A stretch of 64,000 bases of DNA, taken from Peribacillus frigoritolerans (lineage in GTDB: Bacteria > Bacillota > Bacilli > Bacillales > DSM-1321). This document shows positions 47,494-57,086 of the stretch, in pieces. Every line of letters begins with the position of its first letter. Position 1 is the first letter of the stretch. The DNA lies in the NCBI RefSeq assembly GCF_030676415.1, contig NZ_JAUUTW010000008.1, positions 62,001 through 126,000 on the forward strand, in the 5' to 3' direction. The position numbers and the translations under genes were made by a program. Below the pieces are notes generated by a model. It did not search any database, was not told the origin of the DNA, and was given only the letters and a program-made list of their open reading frames with translations.

Positions 47494-49686
47494 ATGAGTA
47501 AAACAGTCGTACTGGCCGAGAAACCTTCGGTCGGCAGAGATATAGCAAAAGTCTTGAATTGCGGAAAAAAGGGTAATGGCTTTTTTGAAGGCGAACAGTA
47601 TATCGTCACTTGGGCACTAGGTCATTTGGTCACCCATGCAGATCCGGAATCTTATGATGAAAAATATAAAACTTGGCGCCTTGAGGACCTGCCCATGTTG
47701 CCGTCTACATTGAAATTGGTCGTGATCAAGCAATCAGGCAAACAATTTCAATCGGTTAAAACACAATTGAACCGCAATGATGTCAAGGATGTCATCATTG
47801 CAACGGATGCAGGCCGTGAAGGGGAACTTGTTGCACGCTGGATTCTCGAAAAAGCGAATGTGAAGAAGCCGGTCAAACGGCTTTGGATTTCCTCTGTAAC
47901 GGATAAAGCGATCAAAGATGGATTTAAAAATCTGAAGGATGGCAAGGAGTATGAAAACCTATTTGCCTCTGCTGTGGCAAGGGCGGAAGCGGACTGGATC
48001 GTTGGGATGAACGCGACACGTGCCCTAACGACCAAGCACAATGCCCAGTTATCCTGCGGGAGGGTCCAAACGCCGACACTCGCGATGATTGCAAAAAAAG
48101 AAGAAGAAATAAAACAATTCCAGCCTAGGAAATATTATGGAGTTTCGGCAATTGCAGAATCCAATTTGCGCCTGATCTGGCAAGATGCCCAAACAAAAGA
48201 TATCCGCACATTTGATAAAAACAAGGCAGAAAAGGTTCTTGCAGCCGTTAAGGGGAAAAGTGCAGAAGTGGTTGAAGTGAACAAGTCCCATAAGAAAAGT
48301 TTTGCCCCTTCTTTATATGATTTAACAGAACTTCAACGGGACGCCAATAAGAAATTCGGCTATTCGGCGAAAGAGACGTTATCGATCATGCAGCGTTTAT
48401 ATGAAAGCCATAAAGTCTTGACTTATCCAAGGACGGATTCACGCTTTTTATCAACGGATTTGGTCGATACGCTAAAAGAAAGATTACAGGCTGTAAGCAT
48501 TAAACCATATGCACAGTATGCATCGAGGATCCTGCGCAGCCCGATTAAGGCCAATAAATCGTTCGTGGATGATAGCAAGGTTTCTGATCACCATGCAATC
48601 ATCCCCACTGAGCAAACACCGCTGCCGGGAAAACTGAGCGACAAAGAATCGAAAATCTATGATTTGGTCGTTAAAAGGTTCCTTGCTGTAATGATGCCGC
48701 CTTTTGAATATGAGCAAACGACCATCACCGCACAAATGGGGCAGGAGACGTTCATGGCAAAAGGGAAGGTCGTCCTGAAGTCAGGATGGAAGGAAGTTTA
48801 TGATCACCAATTCGATGAGGAAGAGGCTAAAGATGGCCTTGTGGAGCAACTGCTTCCGAACGTTCAAAAAGGTGACAATTTAACCATATCGACTGTGAAA
48901 CAAACAGAGGGTGAAACGAAACCGCCGGAACCATTCAATGAAGGGTCACTTCTTTCGGCAATGGAGAATCCTGCTCGTTTCATGGCAGGGGAAAGCAAAG
49001 AGCTCATCAAGACTTTGGGTGAAACTGGCGGGATTGGAACTGTTGCAACGCGTGCTGACGTTATTGAAAAACTGTTCAATAGCTTCCTGATCGAGAAGAG
49101 GGGAAAGGGCCTTCATGTTACCTCGAAAGGAAAACAACTTCTTCAATTGGCGCCTGAAGACTTGCGATCTCCAGCTTTGACAGCTCAATGGGAGCAAAAG
49201 TTAACGGCGATTGCAAAAGGAAAGCTGCCAAAACAGGCTTTCATCGGCGATATGCGCGACTATGCCAAAAATATCGTCCATGAAATCAAAAATAGTGACC
49301 AAAAATTCAAGCATGATAACGTGTCAGGAACGAAATGTCCTGATTGCGGCAAGCTGATGCTTGAAGTGAATAGTAAAAAGGGGAAAATGCTTGTCTGCCA
49401 AGATCGTGAATGTGGCCACAAAAAAAGTGTTTCACGTGTAACAAATGCCAGATGCCCACAATGTCATAAAAAGATGGAAATGCGCGGTCAAGGAGAAGCA
49501 CAGACATTCACCTGTAAATGCGGTTTTCACGAAAAACTTTCCTCTTACAATAAACGAAGAGGGCAAAATAAAAATCAAAAAGTATCCAAAAATGAAGTCT
49601 CCAATTATATGAAAAAGCAAAATAAAGAAGAGCCGATCAATACTGCATTCGCGGATGCCTTGGCAAAACTGAAATTCGATAAATAA
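47494..49686 (+). CDS. topB: DNA topoisomerase III
   Basis: 730 aa type IA topoisomerase that decatenates DNA by single-strand passage. Toprim domain with ATDAGREGELVARW (about 103-116), active-site Tyr311 in LTYPRTDSRF, and C-terminal zinc-ribbon-like cysteine sets (CPDCGK...CQDREC and CPQCHK...CKC) from about 617. ATG behind CGAAAGGATG. Full length, single gene. Confidence 0.95.
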   Translation: MSKTVVLAEKPSVGRDIAKVLNCGKKGNGFFEGEQYIVTWALGHLVTHADPESYDEKYKTWRLEDLPMLPSTLKLVVIKQSGKQFQSVKTQLNRNDVKDVIIATDAGREGELVARWILEKANVKKPVKRLWISSVTDKAIKDGFKNLKDGKEYENLFASAVARAEADWIVGMNATRALTTKHNAQLSCGRVQTPTLAMIAKKEEEIKQFQPRKYYGVSAIAESNLRLIWQDAQTKDIRTFDKNKAEKVLAAVKGKSAEVVEVNKSHKKSFAPSLYDLTELQRDANKKFGYSAKETLSIMQRLYESHKVLTYPRTDSRFLSTDLVDTLKERLQAVSIKPYAQYASRILRSPIKANKSFVDDSKVSDHHAIIPTEQTPLPGKLSDKESKIYDLVVKRFLAVMMPPFEYEQTTITAQMGQETFMAKGKVVLKSGWKEVYDHQFDEEEAKDGLVEQLLPNVQKGDNLTISTVKQTEGETKPPEPFNEGSLLSAMENPARFMAGESKELIKTLGETGGIGTVATRADVIEKLFNSFLIEKRGKGLHVTSKGKQLLQLAPEDLRSPALTAQWEQKLTAIAKGKLPKQAFIGDMRDYAKNIVHEIKNSDQKFKHDNVSGTKCPDCGKLMLEVNSKKGKMLVCQDRECGHKKSVSRVTNARCPQCHKKMEMRGQGEAQTFTCKCGFHEKLSSYNKRRGQNKNQKVSKNEVSNYMKKQNKEEPINTAFADALAKLKFDK

Positions 49687-49689
49687 AAG

Positions 49690-49735
49690 AAAAGAGTCCT
49701 TCACCTTTAGCCCCATGGTGAAAGGGCTCTTTTTT
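49690..49735 (+). terminator. Terminator of topB
   Basis: AAAAGAGTCCTTCACC/GGTGAAAGGGCTCTTTT with one or two mismatches, then T6. Confidence 0.92.
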
Positions 49736-49830
49736 CGGGGTCAAATTTCCTTGTCGGCGGGCCCATCTTTCCAGACAACAGGGCTGCCGCTTGATGAAGG
49801 TAAAAGTCATATTAAAGAAAAAGACGGCAG

Positions 49831-49860
49831 AAAGGGATGGAGCGAGCGCTCCATCCCTTT
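49831..49860 (-). terminator. Perfect hairpin downstream of the twin peptide genes
   Basis: AAAGGGATGGAGCG/CGCTCCATCCCTTT, 14 bp with a 2-base centre. It lies 70 bases past the second peptide gene; the downstream T content on the minus strand is moderate (CTTTTT after 12 bases). Confidence 0.65.
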
Positions 49861-49929
49861 CCCTGTATATCGATGTTTCTGTTAAATTTCATTCAGTACG
49901 GTGCATGTAATTCATATTCAAGTGTTTTG

Positions 49930-50043
49930 TCAGTGTGTGTGTTTATCCGAATCTACTCGTGTGAGCGTACTGAATGGCTTCTGATCACCCGGACTGAAAA
50001 TTGCTTCATCATTCTCTGGATTCCATAGGCTGTAAATACTCAT
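49930..50043 (-). CDS. Small peptide, SPGDQ-motif family (copy 2)
   Basis: 37 aa behind AAAGGAGGAGG. Begins MSIYSLWNPENDEAIFSPGD and ends in a polar His/Asp tail. It shares the core W-N-x-E-N-D-x-A-x-F-S-P-G-D-Q with the peptide encoded upstream at 50193. No signal peptide, membrane helix or cysteine. Two independent good ribosome sites and a conserved core argue that both are translated. Unknown family. Confidence 0.6.
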   Translation of the reverse strand: MSIYSLWNPENDEAIFSPGDQKPFSTLTRVDSDKHTH

Positions 50044-50118
50044 GATCAGTATCCTCCTCCTTTGGGTGAGAAGACTAATAATTCCCATTTTGGTTATCAT
50101 CTGACGCTTCAATTGACT

Positions 50119-50193
50119 CTAACGCTGATCACCGGGACTAAACACCGCTGCGTCATTCTCTTTGTTCCATTGGCTTCTGATTGTACTCATCAT
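50119..50193 (-). CDS. Small peptide, SPGDQ-motif family (copy 1)
   Basis: 24 aa behind AAAGGAG. The core WNKENDAAVFSPGDQ matches copy 2; this one stops one residue after the core. Start ATG at 50193 or 50190. A TATAAT at 50281-50286 on the minus strand may be its promoter. The two peptide genes are 75 bases apart on the same strand. Confidence 0.6.
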   Translation of the reverse strand: MMSTIRSQWNKENDAAVFSPGDQR

Positions 50194-50631
50194 GCACATC
50201 ATCTCCTTTGGTGAGAATGTCTTACAGTATTTGTATACCCGGATGGGACAGGTTAAAACATATATTTTAAAAAAAGCATGATTATATCCAAAAACCCATT
50301 ATTTTTCTGCAGATAAATATCGAAAAACGTATTAAACCAGACTTCTTTTTACTATCAAACAGTTTGAATTGTATTGTTCGTTTTTGTACGGGAATGTTCT
50401 TATGGTTGTTTCATCGCAATTAGGACATTCCGATTTAACTAACTCGGACAGTTGGAGCATGCCATGTTTGCGTCCCCTAGCAGACTGACGTTTTTTCATA
50501 AAGTAACGTTCCACTGCAACTTTTTTAAGTGGCTTCGTACCCAGGCAACGTACATTTTCTGTAAGGGGCCTTGGTTGAAAAGTTGGAAAAAAATCCATAC
50601 TTGTGAAAATTAAAGAACCTTTTCTACTATG

Positions 50632-50662
50632 TTGACAAATCATTATTGTAAAGTGATATAAT
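50632..50662 (+). promoter_or_regulatory. Promoter of the acyltransferase gene
   Basis: TTGACA at 50632 and extended -10 TGATATAAT (TATAAT 50657-50662); spacing 19 bases, long, but compensated by the TGN extension. Confidence 0.65.
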
Positions 50663-50703
50663 TTTAAATTGTATGCATGACAAAAGGTAGGAGATAGAAT
50701 CAA

Positions 50704-52692
50704 ATGAATCAAAAATTAATTAATACTGAGAGTAAGTTCAGACCCGAAATCGAAGGGTTACGCGTTGTTGCCGCACTGCTGGTGGCGGTTTATCATATAT
50801 GGCTTAATCGTGTTTCTGGCGGGGTTGATGTATTCTTTGTAATTTCAGGTTTTCTTATTACCACTTCAATTGTTTCCACAATTAATCGAACAGGGGAATT
50901 TCGGTTTCGGCCATATGTCACAAAATTAATGAAAAGATTACTTCCATCTGTATTTTTTATTCTTGCAATTGTTCTGGTTTTAAGTTGGTTTTTATTACCT
51001 AAATCAATTTTAGGTAAAACTATACATGAAGTATTTGCCTCTATGTTTTTCTATCAAAACTGGCAACTGGCTTTTTCGAGCACGGATTATTTAGATTCCA
51101 GTCAAATGAAAACACCTGTTGAACACTTTTGGGCTTTGTCTATACAAGGACAATTTTATATAATTTGGTTTTTATTATTCACTTTGATTTTATTTTTAAT
51201 AAAAAAATATAAATTAACTAAAGTTAAAACATTAATCAATACGATTTTAGGAATATTATTTGTTTTTTCTTTTATATACTCCATATATTTAACCTCTGTC
51301 AATCAGCCATGGGCTTATTTCATAACGATGACACGTGTTTGGGAATTTGCTTTAGGCAGTTTGCTCTGTATCAATTTATCATCAATTAAGGTAAATAAAT
51401 ATATAGCAACAGTGATAGGGTGGCTTGGATTAATCGGTTTAATTTTAACGGGAATAGTTTTCAATGTATCTGAAATGTTTCCGGGGTATATTGCCTTATG
51501 GCCAATGACCTGCGCATTATTCATTGTTTTGTCTGGTACACGCGATGCAAAATATGGTGTCAAACGCTTTTTAGGTTCACCCGTAATGGTGAAGCTAGGT
51601 GGAATCGCTTTTGGAATCTACTTGTGGCATTGGGTATTATTGGAGTTCTATCGTTATAATGTCCAAGAAACTCCAGGATTCATCGTCGGAACTCTTATTA
51701 TCATTTCATCAATTGCCCTTTCTTTTTTAATGACTCGATATATAGAAGAACCAATTCGAAGCTCAAAGGACAATAAATTTTCATTCAAGAGACTCGGAAT
51801 AATGGGCAGTGTGAATGTACTCTTGATTGCCTCTCTTTTGATTGGAGTATATATAGATCATAATAAGCTGGAAAATAATATAAACGATAAAAATTATCCA
51901 GGAGCGTTAGCTGTAAAAAACCCTGACGATATACCTGATCAAGAACCAATACCATCATATTCCGAAGTCTTTGATGATTTACCAAAAGCGCATTTGGACG
52001 GCAGTAACCAAGGGTTAAAGGAAAGTGACTTGAAAATTGGGGAATATGGCGAAACTGAAAATTACGATGCCACAATTGCTCTGATTGGCAGTTCCCACTC
52101 AGAACATTGGTTAGGTGCCATATTAAAAGCAACAAAAGATGATAATTATCGTGTATTGAATATGACTCGTTCAGGTACACGGTTTTCAACAGGTTATTCG
52201 GATGATGATTTGAAAGGTATCTGGGTCAATAATGTTCTGGATTATCTAAAGGATGAAGATGTAGATCTTGTCATATCTCACGCTACAGCTTCTGATACGC
52301 CTAATAATAAAATACAGCAACAAATGGTTGATCAGCTGCAGTATGTTAAAGATGAATATGGTATTGAAGTGTTAGCGGTACGTGATGATCCAAGATATAG
52401 TTTTAATGTATTGGAATCATTAGAAACAGATGGACTAGAAGAAACTACAAAAAAAATGAATTCAGCAGATAATCAGAAAGACGAAAGCTTTTGGAGACAA
52501 TTTGAAAAAGAGAATAAATCATTGCATAAAATAGACTTAACAGATTACTTCAAGGTAAACGGTAAATTTCAGCCCATTATTGGCAATGTTATAATTTACC
52601 GGGACAATAGACATTTAACGAATACTTATTCTGAAAGTTTCGGACCTATTTTTGAAGAAAAAATCAACGAGATAGGCTTGATTGAGAAGTAA
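50704..52692 (+). CDS. OatA-like acyltransferase with SGNH domain
   Basis: 662 aa. N-terminal acyltransferase_3 domain: FRPEIEGLRVVAALLVAVYH carrying the conserved His, GGVDVFFVISGFLI, ten or eleven helices to about residue 390. C-terminal extracellular SGNH domain with IALIGSSHSEHW (nucleophile Ser) and RDNRHLT (Asp-His). Expected to O-acetylate peptidoglycan or a surface glycan, as OatA and B. subtilis YrhL relatives do. ATG behind GGTAGGAGATAG. Clearly more AT-rich than surrounding housekeeping genes, suggesting acquisition. Confidence 0.88.
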   Translation: MNQKLINTESKFRPEIEGLRVVAALLVAVYHIWLNRVSGGVDVFFVISGFLITTSIVSTINRTGEFRFRPYVTKLMKRLLPSVFFILAIVLVLSWFLLPKSILGKTIHEVFASMFFYQNWQLAFSSTDYLDSSQMKTPVEHFWALSIQGQFYIIWFLLFTLILFLIKKYKLTKVKTLINTILGILFVFSFIYSIYLTSVNQPWAYFITMTRVWEFALGSLLCINLSSIKVNKYIATVIGWLGLIGLILTGIVFNVSEMFPGYIALWPMTCALFIVLSGTRDAKYGVKRFLGSPVMVKLGGIAFGIYLWHWVLLEFYRYNVQETPGFIVGTLIIISSIALSFLMTRYIEEPIRSSKDNKFSFKRLGIMGSVNVLLIASLLIGVYIDHNKLENNINDKNYPGALAVKNPDDIPDQEPIPSYSEVFDDLPKAHLDGSNQGLKESDLKIGEYGETENYDATIALIGSSHSEHWLGAILKATKDDNYRVLNMTRSGTRFSTGYSDDDLKGIWVNNVLDYLKDEDVDLVISHATASDTPNNKIQQQMVDQLQYVKDEYGIEVLAVRDDPRYSFNVLESLETDGLEETTKKMNSADNQKDESFWRQFEKENKSLHKIDLTDYFKVNGKFQPIIGNVIIYRDNRHLTNTYSESFGPIFEEKINEIGLIEK

Positions 52693-52743
52693 GTATAGCT
52701 AAAGGGAAATTTGTAAGCATAAATATTGGTTATCTTGCGATAT

Positions 52744-52782
52744 AAAAAACCTGGGTTCTGTGTTTTACAGGGCTCAGGTTTT
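52744..52782 (+). terminator. Terminator of the acyltransferase
   Basis: AAAAACCTG...CAGGTTTTTT stem with internal mismatches. Confidence 0.85.
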
Positions 52783-52886
52783 TTGATATCTATATGGCTT
52801 GATGAAGTAGTGGTCACTTTGTCTAATTTAGCTTTGAGACCTGCATTTTCCTCCATCCCATAAATCACTTGTGCTTATACCAACAG

Positions 52887-52936
52887 AAAAAACCCTGTTA
52901 CTCCGCGGAAGAACCGCGTTGTAACAGGGTTTTTTA
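52887..52936. terminator. Original tRNA-Arg terminator, displaced by the island
   Basis: AACCCTGTTAC/GTAACAGGGTT stem with an inner CGCGG/CCGCG hairpin; T-runs on both strands. It flanks the partial tRNA at 52937 and resembles the weaker structure at 57841-57890. Confidence 0.85.
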
Positions 52937-52985
52937 ATTAGCGTCCCAGATAGGAATCGAACCTACGACCTACAGCTTAGGAGGC
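52937..52985 (-). repeat. Attachment site copy: 3' part of tRNA-Arg
   Basis: 49 bases identical to 57895-57943, covering the last ~44 bases of tRNA-Arg(CCU) from the anticodon loop through the T arm and acceptor 3' strand, plus a few bases beyond. The tRNA 5' half is absent here, so it is the far attachment site of an integrated element. Confidence 0.92.
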
Positions 52986-53281
52986 ACTGCTTATTACAGC
53001 TTCCTTAACAGTGGGTATAGACTGTTTATAAATGCTATTATAATGGCAATTTCCATGCTTTTACCGTATACCATGCGTAAATACTAAATAAAAGTGTCTG
53101 ACGTTCCCGAAACAATGTTTCCGGCTTCTATTTTGTATACTAGAGGCCTAGAGGATCGCTAGAGAGGGGAAATACCCGGCCCCTATCCTAAAACTATTGT
53201 AATTATTGGCAATGATAAGTAATACAGGGGTGGCCAGGAGGCCGTAAACCATAACCCACATCCAAAACATATAAGTTCCTC

Positions 53282-53584
53282 TTATTTAGCTTCTTCGATT
53301 TTTTCTACTTTATTTTCAAGAAGCGTACTTATAAGGGCAAATACAAATTGCATAACGAACAGCACAATGACGGCTACGCTATATCCGTTAAAGATGGGGT
53401 AAGCTTAAATATCCAAACTAGTTGAGATACGCCAGGAAAGAAGAACGATATAATGGCCCAAAAGAATCCTTCATACACGAAGGTTATGTATATAGTGTAT
53501 ATGTGTACCATTGCGCTCATTATCCAAAACCCTATAGTTTGCAAATGTACTTAGATATAAGAAAAATTTCAATATTGCTTCCAC
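53282..53584 (-). pseudogene. Frameshifted small membrane protein gene
   Basis: GTG start at 53584 behind AAAAGGAGTGG. Joining three frames gives about 100 residues: MEAILKFFLYLSTFANY, then WIMSAMVHIYTIYITFVYEG, WAIISFFFPGVSQLVWIFKL, and a last helix ending LLENKVEKIEEAK. Two shifts (near 53540 and 53405) break it. It would have been a three- to four-helix membrane protein; family unknown. Confidence 0.6.
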
Positions 53585-53648
53585 ATTAACCACTCCTTTT
53601 TATTTAGCGATGTCACATGTCATATGCAACGTACAGAATTTAAAATTT

Positions 53649-53813
53649 TTAGTCCTTCCAAAACCATTTGCGGAACCATCTGGAAGGAAGAGTAGCCAAT
53701 ACACAAATTACAAGAAGTATGAATACAATATCCAGCCTTCCTAAATCAATCAGTATGCCACTTACTACAGCTACACAGAAGAACATAATACCTACAGCAA
53801 AACGTTCATTCAT
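53649..53813 (-). CDS. 54-aa two-helix membrane peptide
   Basis: ATG behind AAGGAG. MNERFAVGIMFFCVAVVSGI and a second helix DIVFILLVICVLATLP, ending in the basic/aromatic RWFRKWFWKD. It sits 30 bases after the Mrr-like gene on the same strand, so is probably co-expressed with it. Not recognised. Confidence 0.65.
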   Translation of the reverse strand: MNERFAVGIMFFCVAVVSGILIDLGRLDIVFILLVICVLATLPSRWFRKWFWKD

Positions 53814-53843
53814 AATATTCTCCTTAACTATCCACTACTTTTT

Positions 53844-54368
53844 TTATTTAGCTATTCCTTCTTCTTCTTTTTCTTCAAGCATCCATTCAATCAATTCGTC
53901 ACGATCAATTAAAAGCACTTCATTGGAGTTTCCTAGCTTCATAGCCGGAGCCGTGAAGTAGTTATTTGTAATGACCCAACATTCATCGGCCTTGTAATAG
54001 CTCTTTGCTGATACAATTTCTTGGACGGCCTTCAGGCCCACCTTTTTACTATAGCGTTTCGCCTGGACTACTATAGTCTTCCCTGGACTCCTTAGAACCA
54101 GGTCGGCACCATAATCACCGGAGGTTTTCGTTACCTGGGCCTGGTACCCGTGGGATTCTAAAAGGAATTTCAGGAACACTTCGAATTCTGAGCCCTTCAT
54201 CCGGTCCACTTCATAAATCCCTGAGTGTCTTATTTTTCGCTCCCATTCTTTCCTACGTTTCTTTGCATTTAGTTCCTCTTTTATAATCCAAATTGTGCCT
54301 AGCACCATCACTATACCAATGATGAAAAAAGAAAATATCATGTCCTCTAAATACACTCTGGAAAACAC
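53844..54368 (-). CDS. Membrane-anchored Mrr-like restriction endonuclease
   Basis: Up to 174 aa. One N-terminal helix (about 10-29), a basic linker, then a Mrr_cat domain: MKGSEFEVFLKFLLESHGY, D89 in GDYGADLVL and QAK at 102-104, the D-QxK nuclease core. Mrr relatives cut methylated or foreign DNA; membrane-anchored versions may act at the envelope on incoming DNA. The GTG at 54368 overlaps the ribosome site AAGGAG; GTG four codons later is a likely alternative start. Island gene followed by the 54-aa peptide gene. Confidence 0.8.
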   Translation of the reverse strand: MFSRVYLEDMIFSFFIIGIVMVLGTIWIIKEELNAKKRRKEWERKIRHSGIYEVDRMKGSEFEVFLKFLLESHGYQAQVTKTSGDYGADLVLRSPGKTIVVQAKRYSKKVGLKAVQEIVSAKSYYKADECWVITNNYFTAPAMKLGNSNEVLLIDRDELIEWMLEEKEEEGIAK

Positions 54369-54427
54369 TCCTTATAATGGAAATATAATTATGTAAAAAA
54401 ATAGGAAGGCCGAAGCCTCCCTGGGTG

Positions 54428-55039
54428 TTACTTCAATTTGATTTGCTCGTATTCTCCACCGGACCAGCCAGCACCGGAAGATACTTCAATGTTGTATGCT
54501 TTAGCTTCAGTAGGAAGTTCGAATACTACTTTACCTGTTTTCGAGATATTTGGATTCATAGTTTCTAAGAAGAAACCAATGCCTCCTTCATTCACGTACA
54601 TGTCTAGTTCAGCATCAGCACCATATTCAGCGCCATCAGCTTTTATCTTGAACATGTTGGAATCGGCCATACGTTCCTTTTTATCAAGGTTCTTGATTGC
54701 CATTTCCACTATTACGAATTTACCTTCAGTTGTTTTGTCTCCAAGAACGTTACTGATCTTTTGCGTTTCTTCCACGCCTTTAACTGTATATTCAAGTTTG
54801 CCTACCTTTACAACGTCACCTACTTGGTGCTGTTTAGGAGCTTCTTTTTTGGGCTCTTCTTTCTTCTCTTCCGGCTTGGCTGTAGTTTCAGTAGCCTTAG
54901 TATCTGACTTCGTTTCAGTAGAAGTCTCTTCTTCATCCCCGCCACTTGCTATGTTGGCAATCACAATAATGGCTAGAACCCATACCCACCACTTCTTATA
55001 AAATGGCTTCTTTACCTTGATTTTCTTTCCCTTACTCAA
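54428..55039 (-). CDS. DUF4352 membrane-anchored/exported protein
   Basis: 203 aa. Basic N-terminus, one helix (about 17-33, WWVWVLAIIVIANIAS), a Glu/Lys/Thr-rich linker (34-70), then a DUF4352 immunoglobulin-like beta domain (about 75-203) with VGKLEYTVKGVEETQ and FVIVEMAIKNLDKKER. The domain should face outside. Common on plasmids and phage-like islands of Firmicutes; function unknown. Start ATG behind GGGGAATGAG. Confidence 0.85.
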   Translation of the reverse strand: MSKGKKIKVKKPFYKKWWVWVLAIIVIANIASGGDEEETSTETKSDTKATETTAKPEEKKEEPKKEAPKQHQVGDVVKVGKLEYTVKGVEETQKISNVLGDKTTEGKFVIVEMAIKNLDKKERMADSNMFKIKADGAEYGADAELDMYVNEGGIGFFLETMNPNISKTGKVVFELPTEAKAYNIEVSSGAGWSGGEYEQIKLK

Positions 55040-55622
55040 TTTAACTCATTCCCCTTTACTATGACTATATAACTATACTATACCATCCCATCCCTGTATT
55101 GAATAGTAAGGTAATTACTTTTTTATCGAACATTAGTCCACCTCAGCGACACCCTATCTAGTAAATACCTCACAATTAGCCCGGCAGCGGTTTATGGTTA
55201 TATAAAAATACCATTATTTGTAAGTTTACTTTCGCAAACCGTGGTGTATATTTTCCAACCAACAGCGGGGTCGGATGGAGGTACCTACGTCCCCCTATGG
55301 TAGCCTTCCGATATTTCACCCTTTCCTACTGTCAATATCTATGTGGTGATAGGTACACCGATTGGTGTATGGGAGATACCTTATAACTACCCCCTGGTGC
55401 ATACCTCTATGATAGTATGTGTGCCGTATGCCGTTACGAAGTATAGTTGTACAGGCCATAGGGAAGGCCGTATGAAGGTGCTGGAGTTAGGAGTTATGGA
55501 CTGATCCTAGGGCGATTTTGTTACTATTTTTTCAAACCTCTTACTTATGGAACCAACGCATGCTTTAGTTGAATAAGAATAACTAAAAAAGTCGATTCCT
55601 TGAGAAGGAAATCGGCTTTTTT
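55040..55622. other. Non-coding stretch ending in a terminator
   Basis: No gene supported in 55040-55584. At 55585-55622 AAAAAGTCGATT...AAATCGGCTTTTTT forms a strong hairpin, T-rich on both strands, but no adjacent gene ends there, so it is probably left from lost cargo. Confidence 0.6.
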
Positions 55623-55788
55623 AATAGGTGACATTCCCTTAGCGTTGTAAATTCGCATTTTCCTGATGCTACCCCATGCCCATCAAGCTAACAACATAAA
55701 TTACTAGCACAAAATGATATTGTTCCAAAACTACCCAGTTCTTGAAAACCAGGCATGCCAAAGAAGCCTATCAAATATGCGCTTTTTT

Positions 55789-56404
55789 CTAGGCAGCTTG
55801 TCTATCCTTCACCGTCGATTGATACACAACCCCAAGAATATCAAAGACAGTCATCTTCTTATACCGATGACATTTACGACCGTTCTTTTTGAGTAGATGA
55901 TAAAGGCGATGCAAAATTTTCAAAAGTTCTTCTGTGCCAACTGACATCGCTTGAAACAGTAACGGGAAGTAATCCTTAATCATATAAATCGCTTTGTATT
56001 CACTTAATTCCTTCTTTTTCTTTTTAAGAAGTAACTGTCGCATTTGAAACATGGTAGAAGAACAGAGGAGAATGCCGATAAGTTGGCCATATAAGTGGCA
56101 CTCAAGGCGTTCTTTTTTGATTGTTTTACATTCATCGATTTCAAAGAATGACTTCCATGTTTTAAATAAAATCTCAATCTGCCACCGCAGGGAATAGAGG
56201 GAATGGACATAATCAGTGGGGACTTCTTCTGGAGATGTGTTCGTAATATAGACGTTCATGCCCATCAAGTGCTTACTTTTCTCCTTCATGACAATGCCTT
56301 TCTTCTTTTCTCGAATCGCTTGGTTTTTTAGGCGTGTTTGCGTTTGATCATCAGTTAAACGATGGATAATGACACGTGCTGGGAGCTTCTGATTTTGTCC
56401 AATG
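55789..56404 (-). pseudogene. IS4-family transposase, C-terminal remnant
   Basis: About 205 codons of open frame without a start; an in-frame stop marks the junction near 56405. [15 protein letters not shown] is exactly the Y-(2)-R-(3)-E-(6)-K signature around the third catalytic residue of IS4 transposases. The N-terminal half with the first two Asp residues is missing, so it is inactive. Confidence 0.88.
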
Positions 56405-56449
56405 TATGCTTAGCACCGCAAGGTGACTTTTAAATTGGGGGTTAGGTGA

Positions 56450-56566
56450 ATGTTGGTATTACAATTGGTTTTGGAAGTTTCTATGCACGTACAATGGGAG
56501 TCTGTGGTTGCTTTTACAATTCCGGTTGCATGGGCATTAGGGACGAAGAAAGGTTCTCAGAAATGA
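56450..56566 (+). CDS. Possible 38-aa hydrophobic peptide
   Basis: ATG behind TTAGGTGA encodes MLVLQLVLEVSMHVQWESVV and a second hydrophobic part ending GTKKGSQK, followed by GGGCTTTTTTTT. It starts 45 bases from the transposase junction, so could be the end of a larger lost gene. Confidence 0.35.
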   Translation: MLVLQLVLEVSMHVQWESVVAFTIPVAWALGTKKGSQK

Positions 56567-57086
56567 GGGCTTTTTTTTTATGAATTTCTTTAGTCTCTTC
56601 CTTTGAGGAAATGACTAGCCCTACCTACTTAACAGCACCCATCCAGCAGTACCAGTGGGGTTGACCAATGTCCTTAACTCAACAGCAATGCCAATACAGT
56701 GGACTAATGAAGGGCTACCCATACACATAGAGGCAAGGTAACACACGATAGCGTCATCAAATATCAACACAAATGACAACAGCAAGCAAGTAACGCAGGA
56801 ACAAGGCTTCAAGCTGTCTCAAATGTGATTATCAAGATAGAATGATAGAAAGCACGGAATGTCCCTGCTATCCTGCCCTGACCTTTCCCGGCTGCACGCA
56901 GATCCGTTAACGTCCCAATAGGATGAAGGGGTATCCCCCCGGACGCTATGCTGTGTATGGGGCATTCTCCTGCTTAAACTGGATACGGCATGTCTAAGAA
57001 GTCTCAATGGGAATAAATGGGTGCTTCGAGGGCGATTCTACGATATAATCATGAAATAACTGTAATTGTTAAGAAGGGAAGTCTAT
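56567..57086. other. Island region without a supported gene
   Basis: 520 bases in which neither strand offers an ORF with a credible ribosome site and protein-like composition. Confidence 0.5.

Noticed and set aside
50332-50712. 126-aa minus-strand frame with a CPNC motif upstream of the acyltransferase
   Set aside because: It covers the acyltransferase promoter and start, has no ribosome binding site, and only its last ~55 residues look protein-like; at most a remnant.
54438-55001. 187-aa plus-strand frame opposite the DUF4352 gene
   Set aside because: Ser/Leu-rich shadow of the Glu/Lys/Thr linker and beta domain on the other strand.
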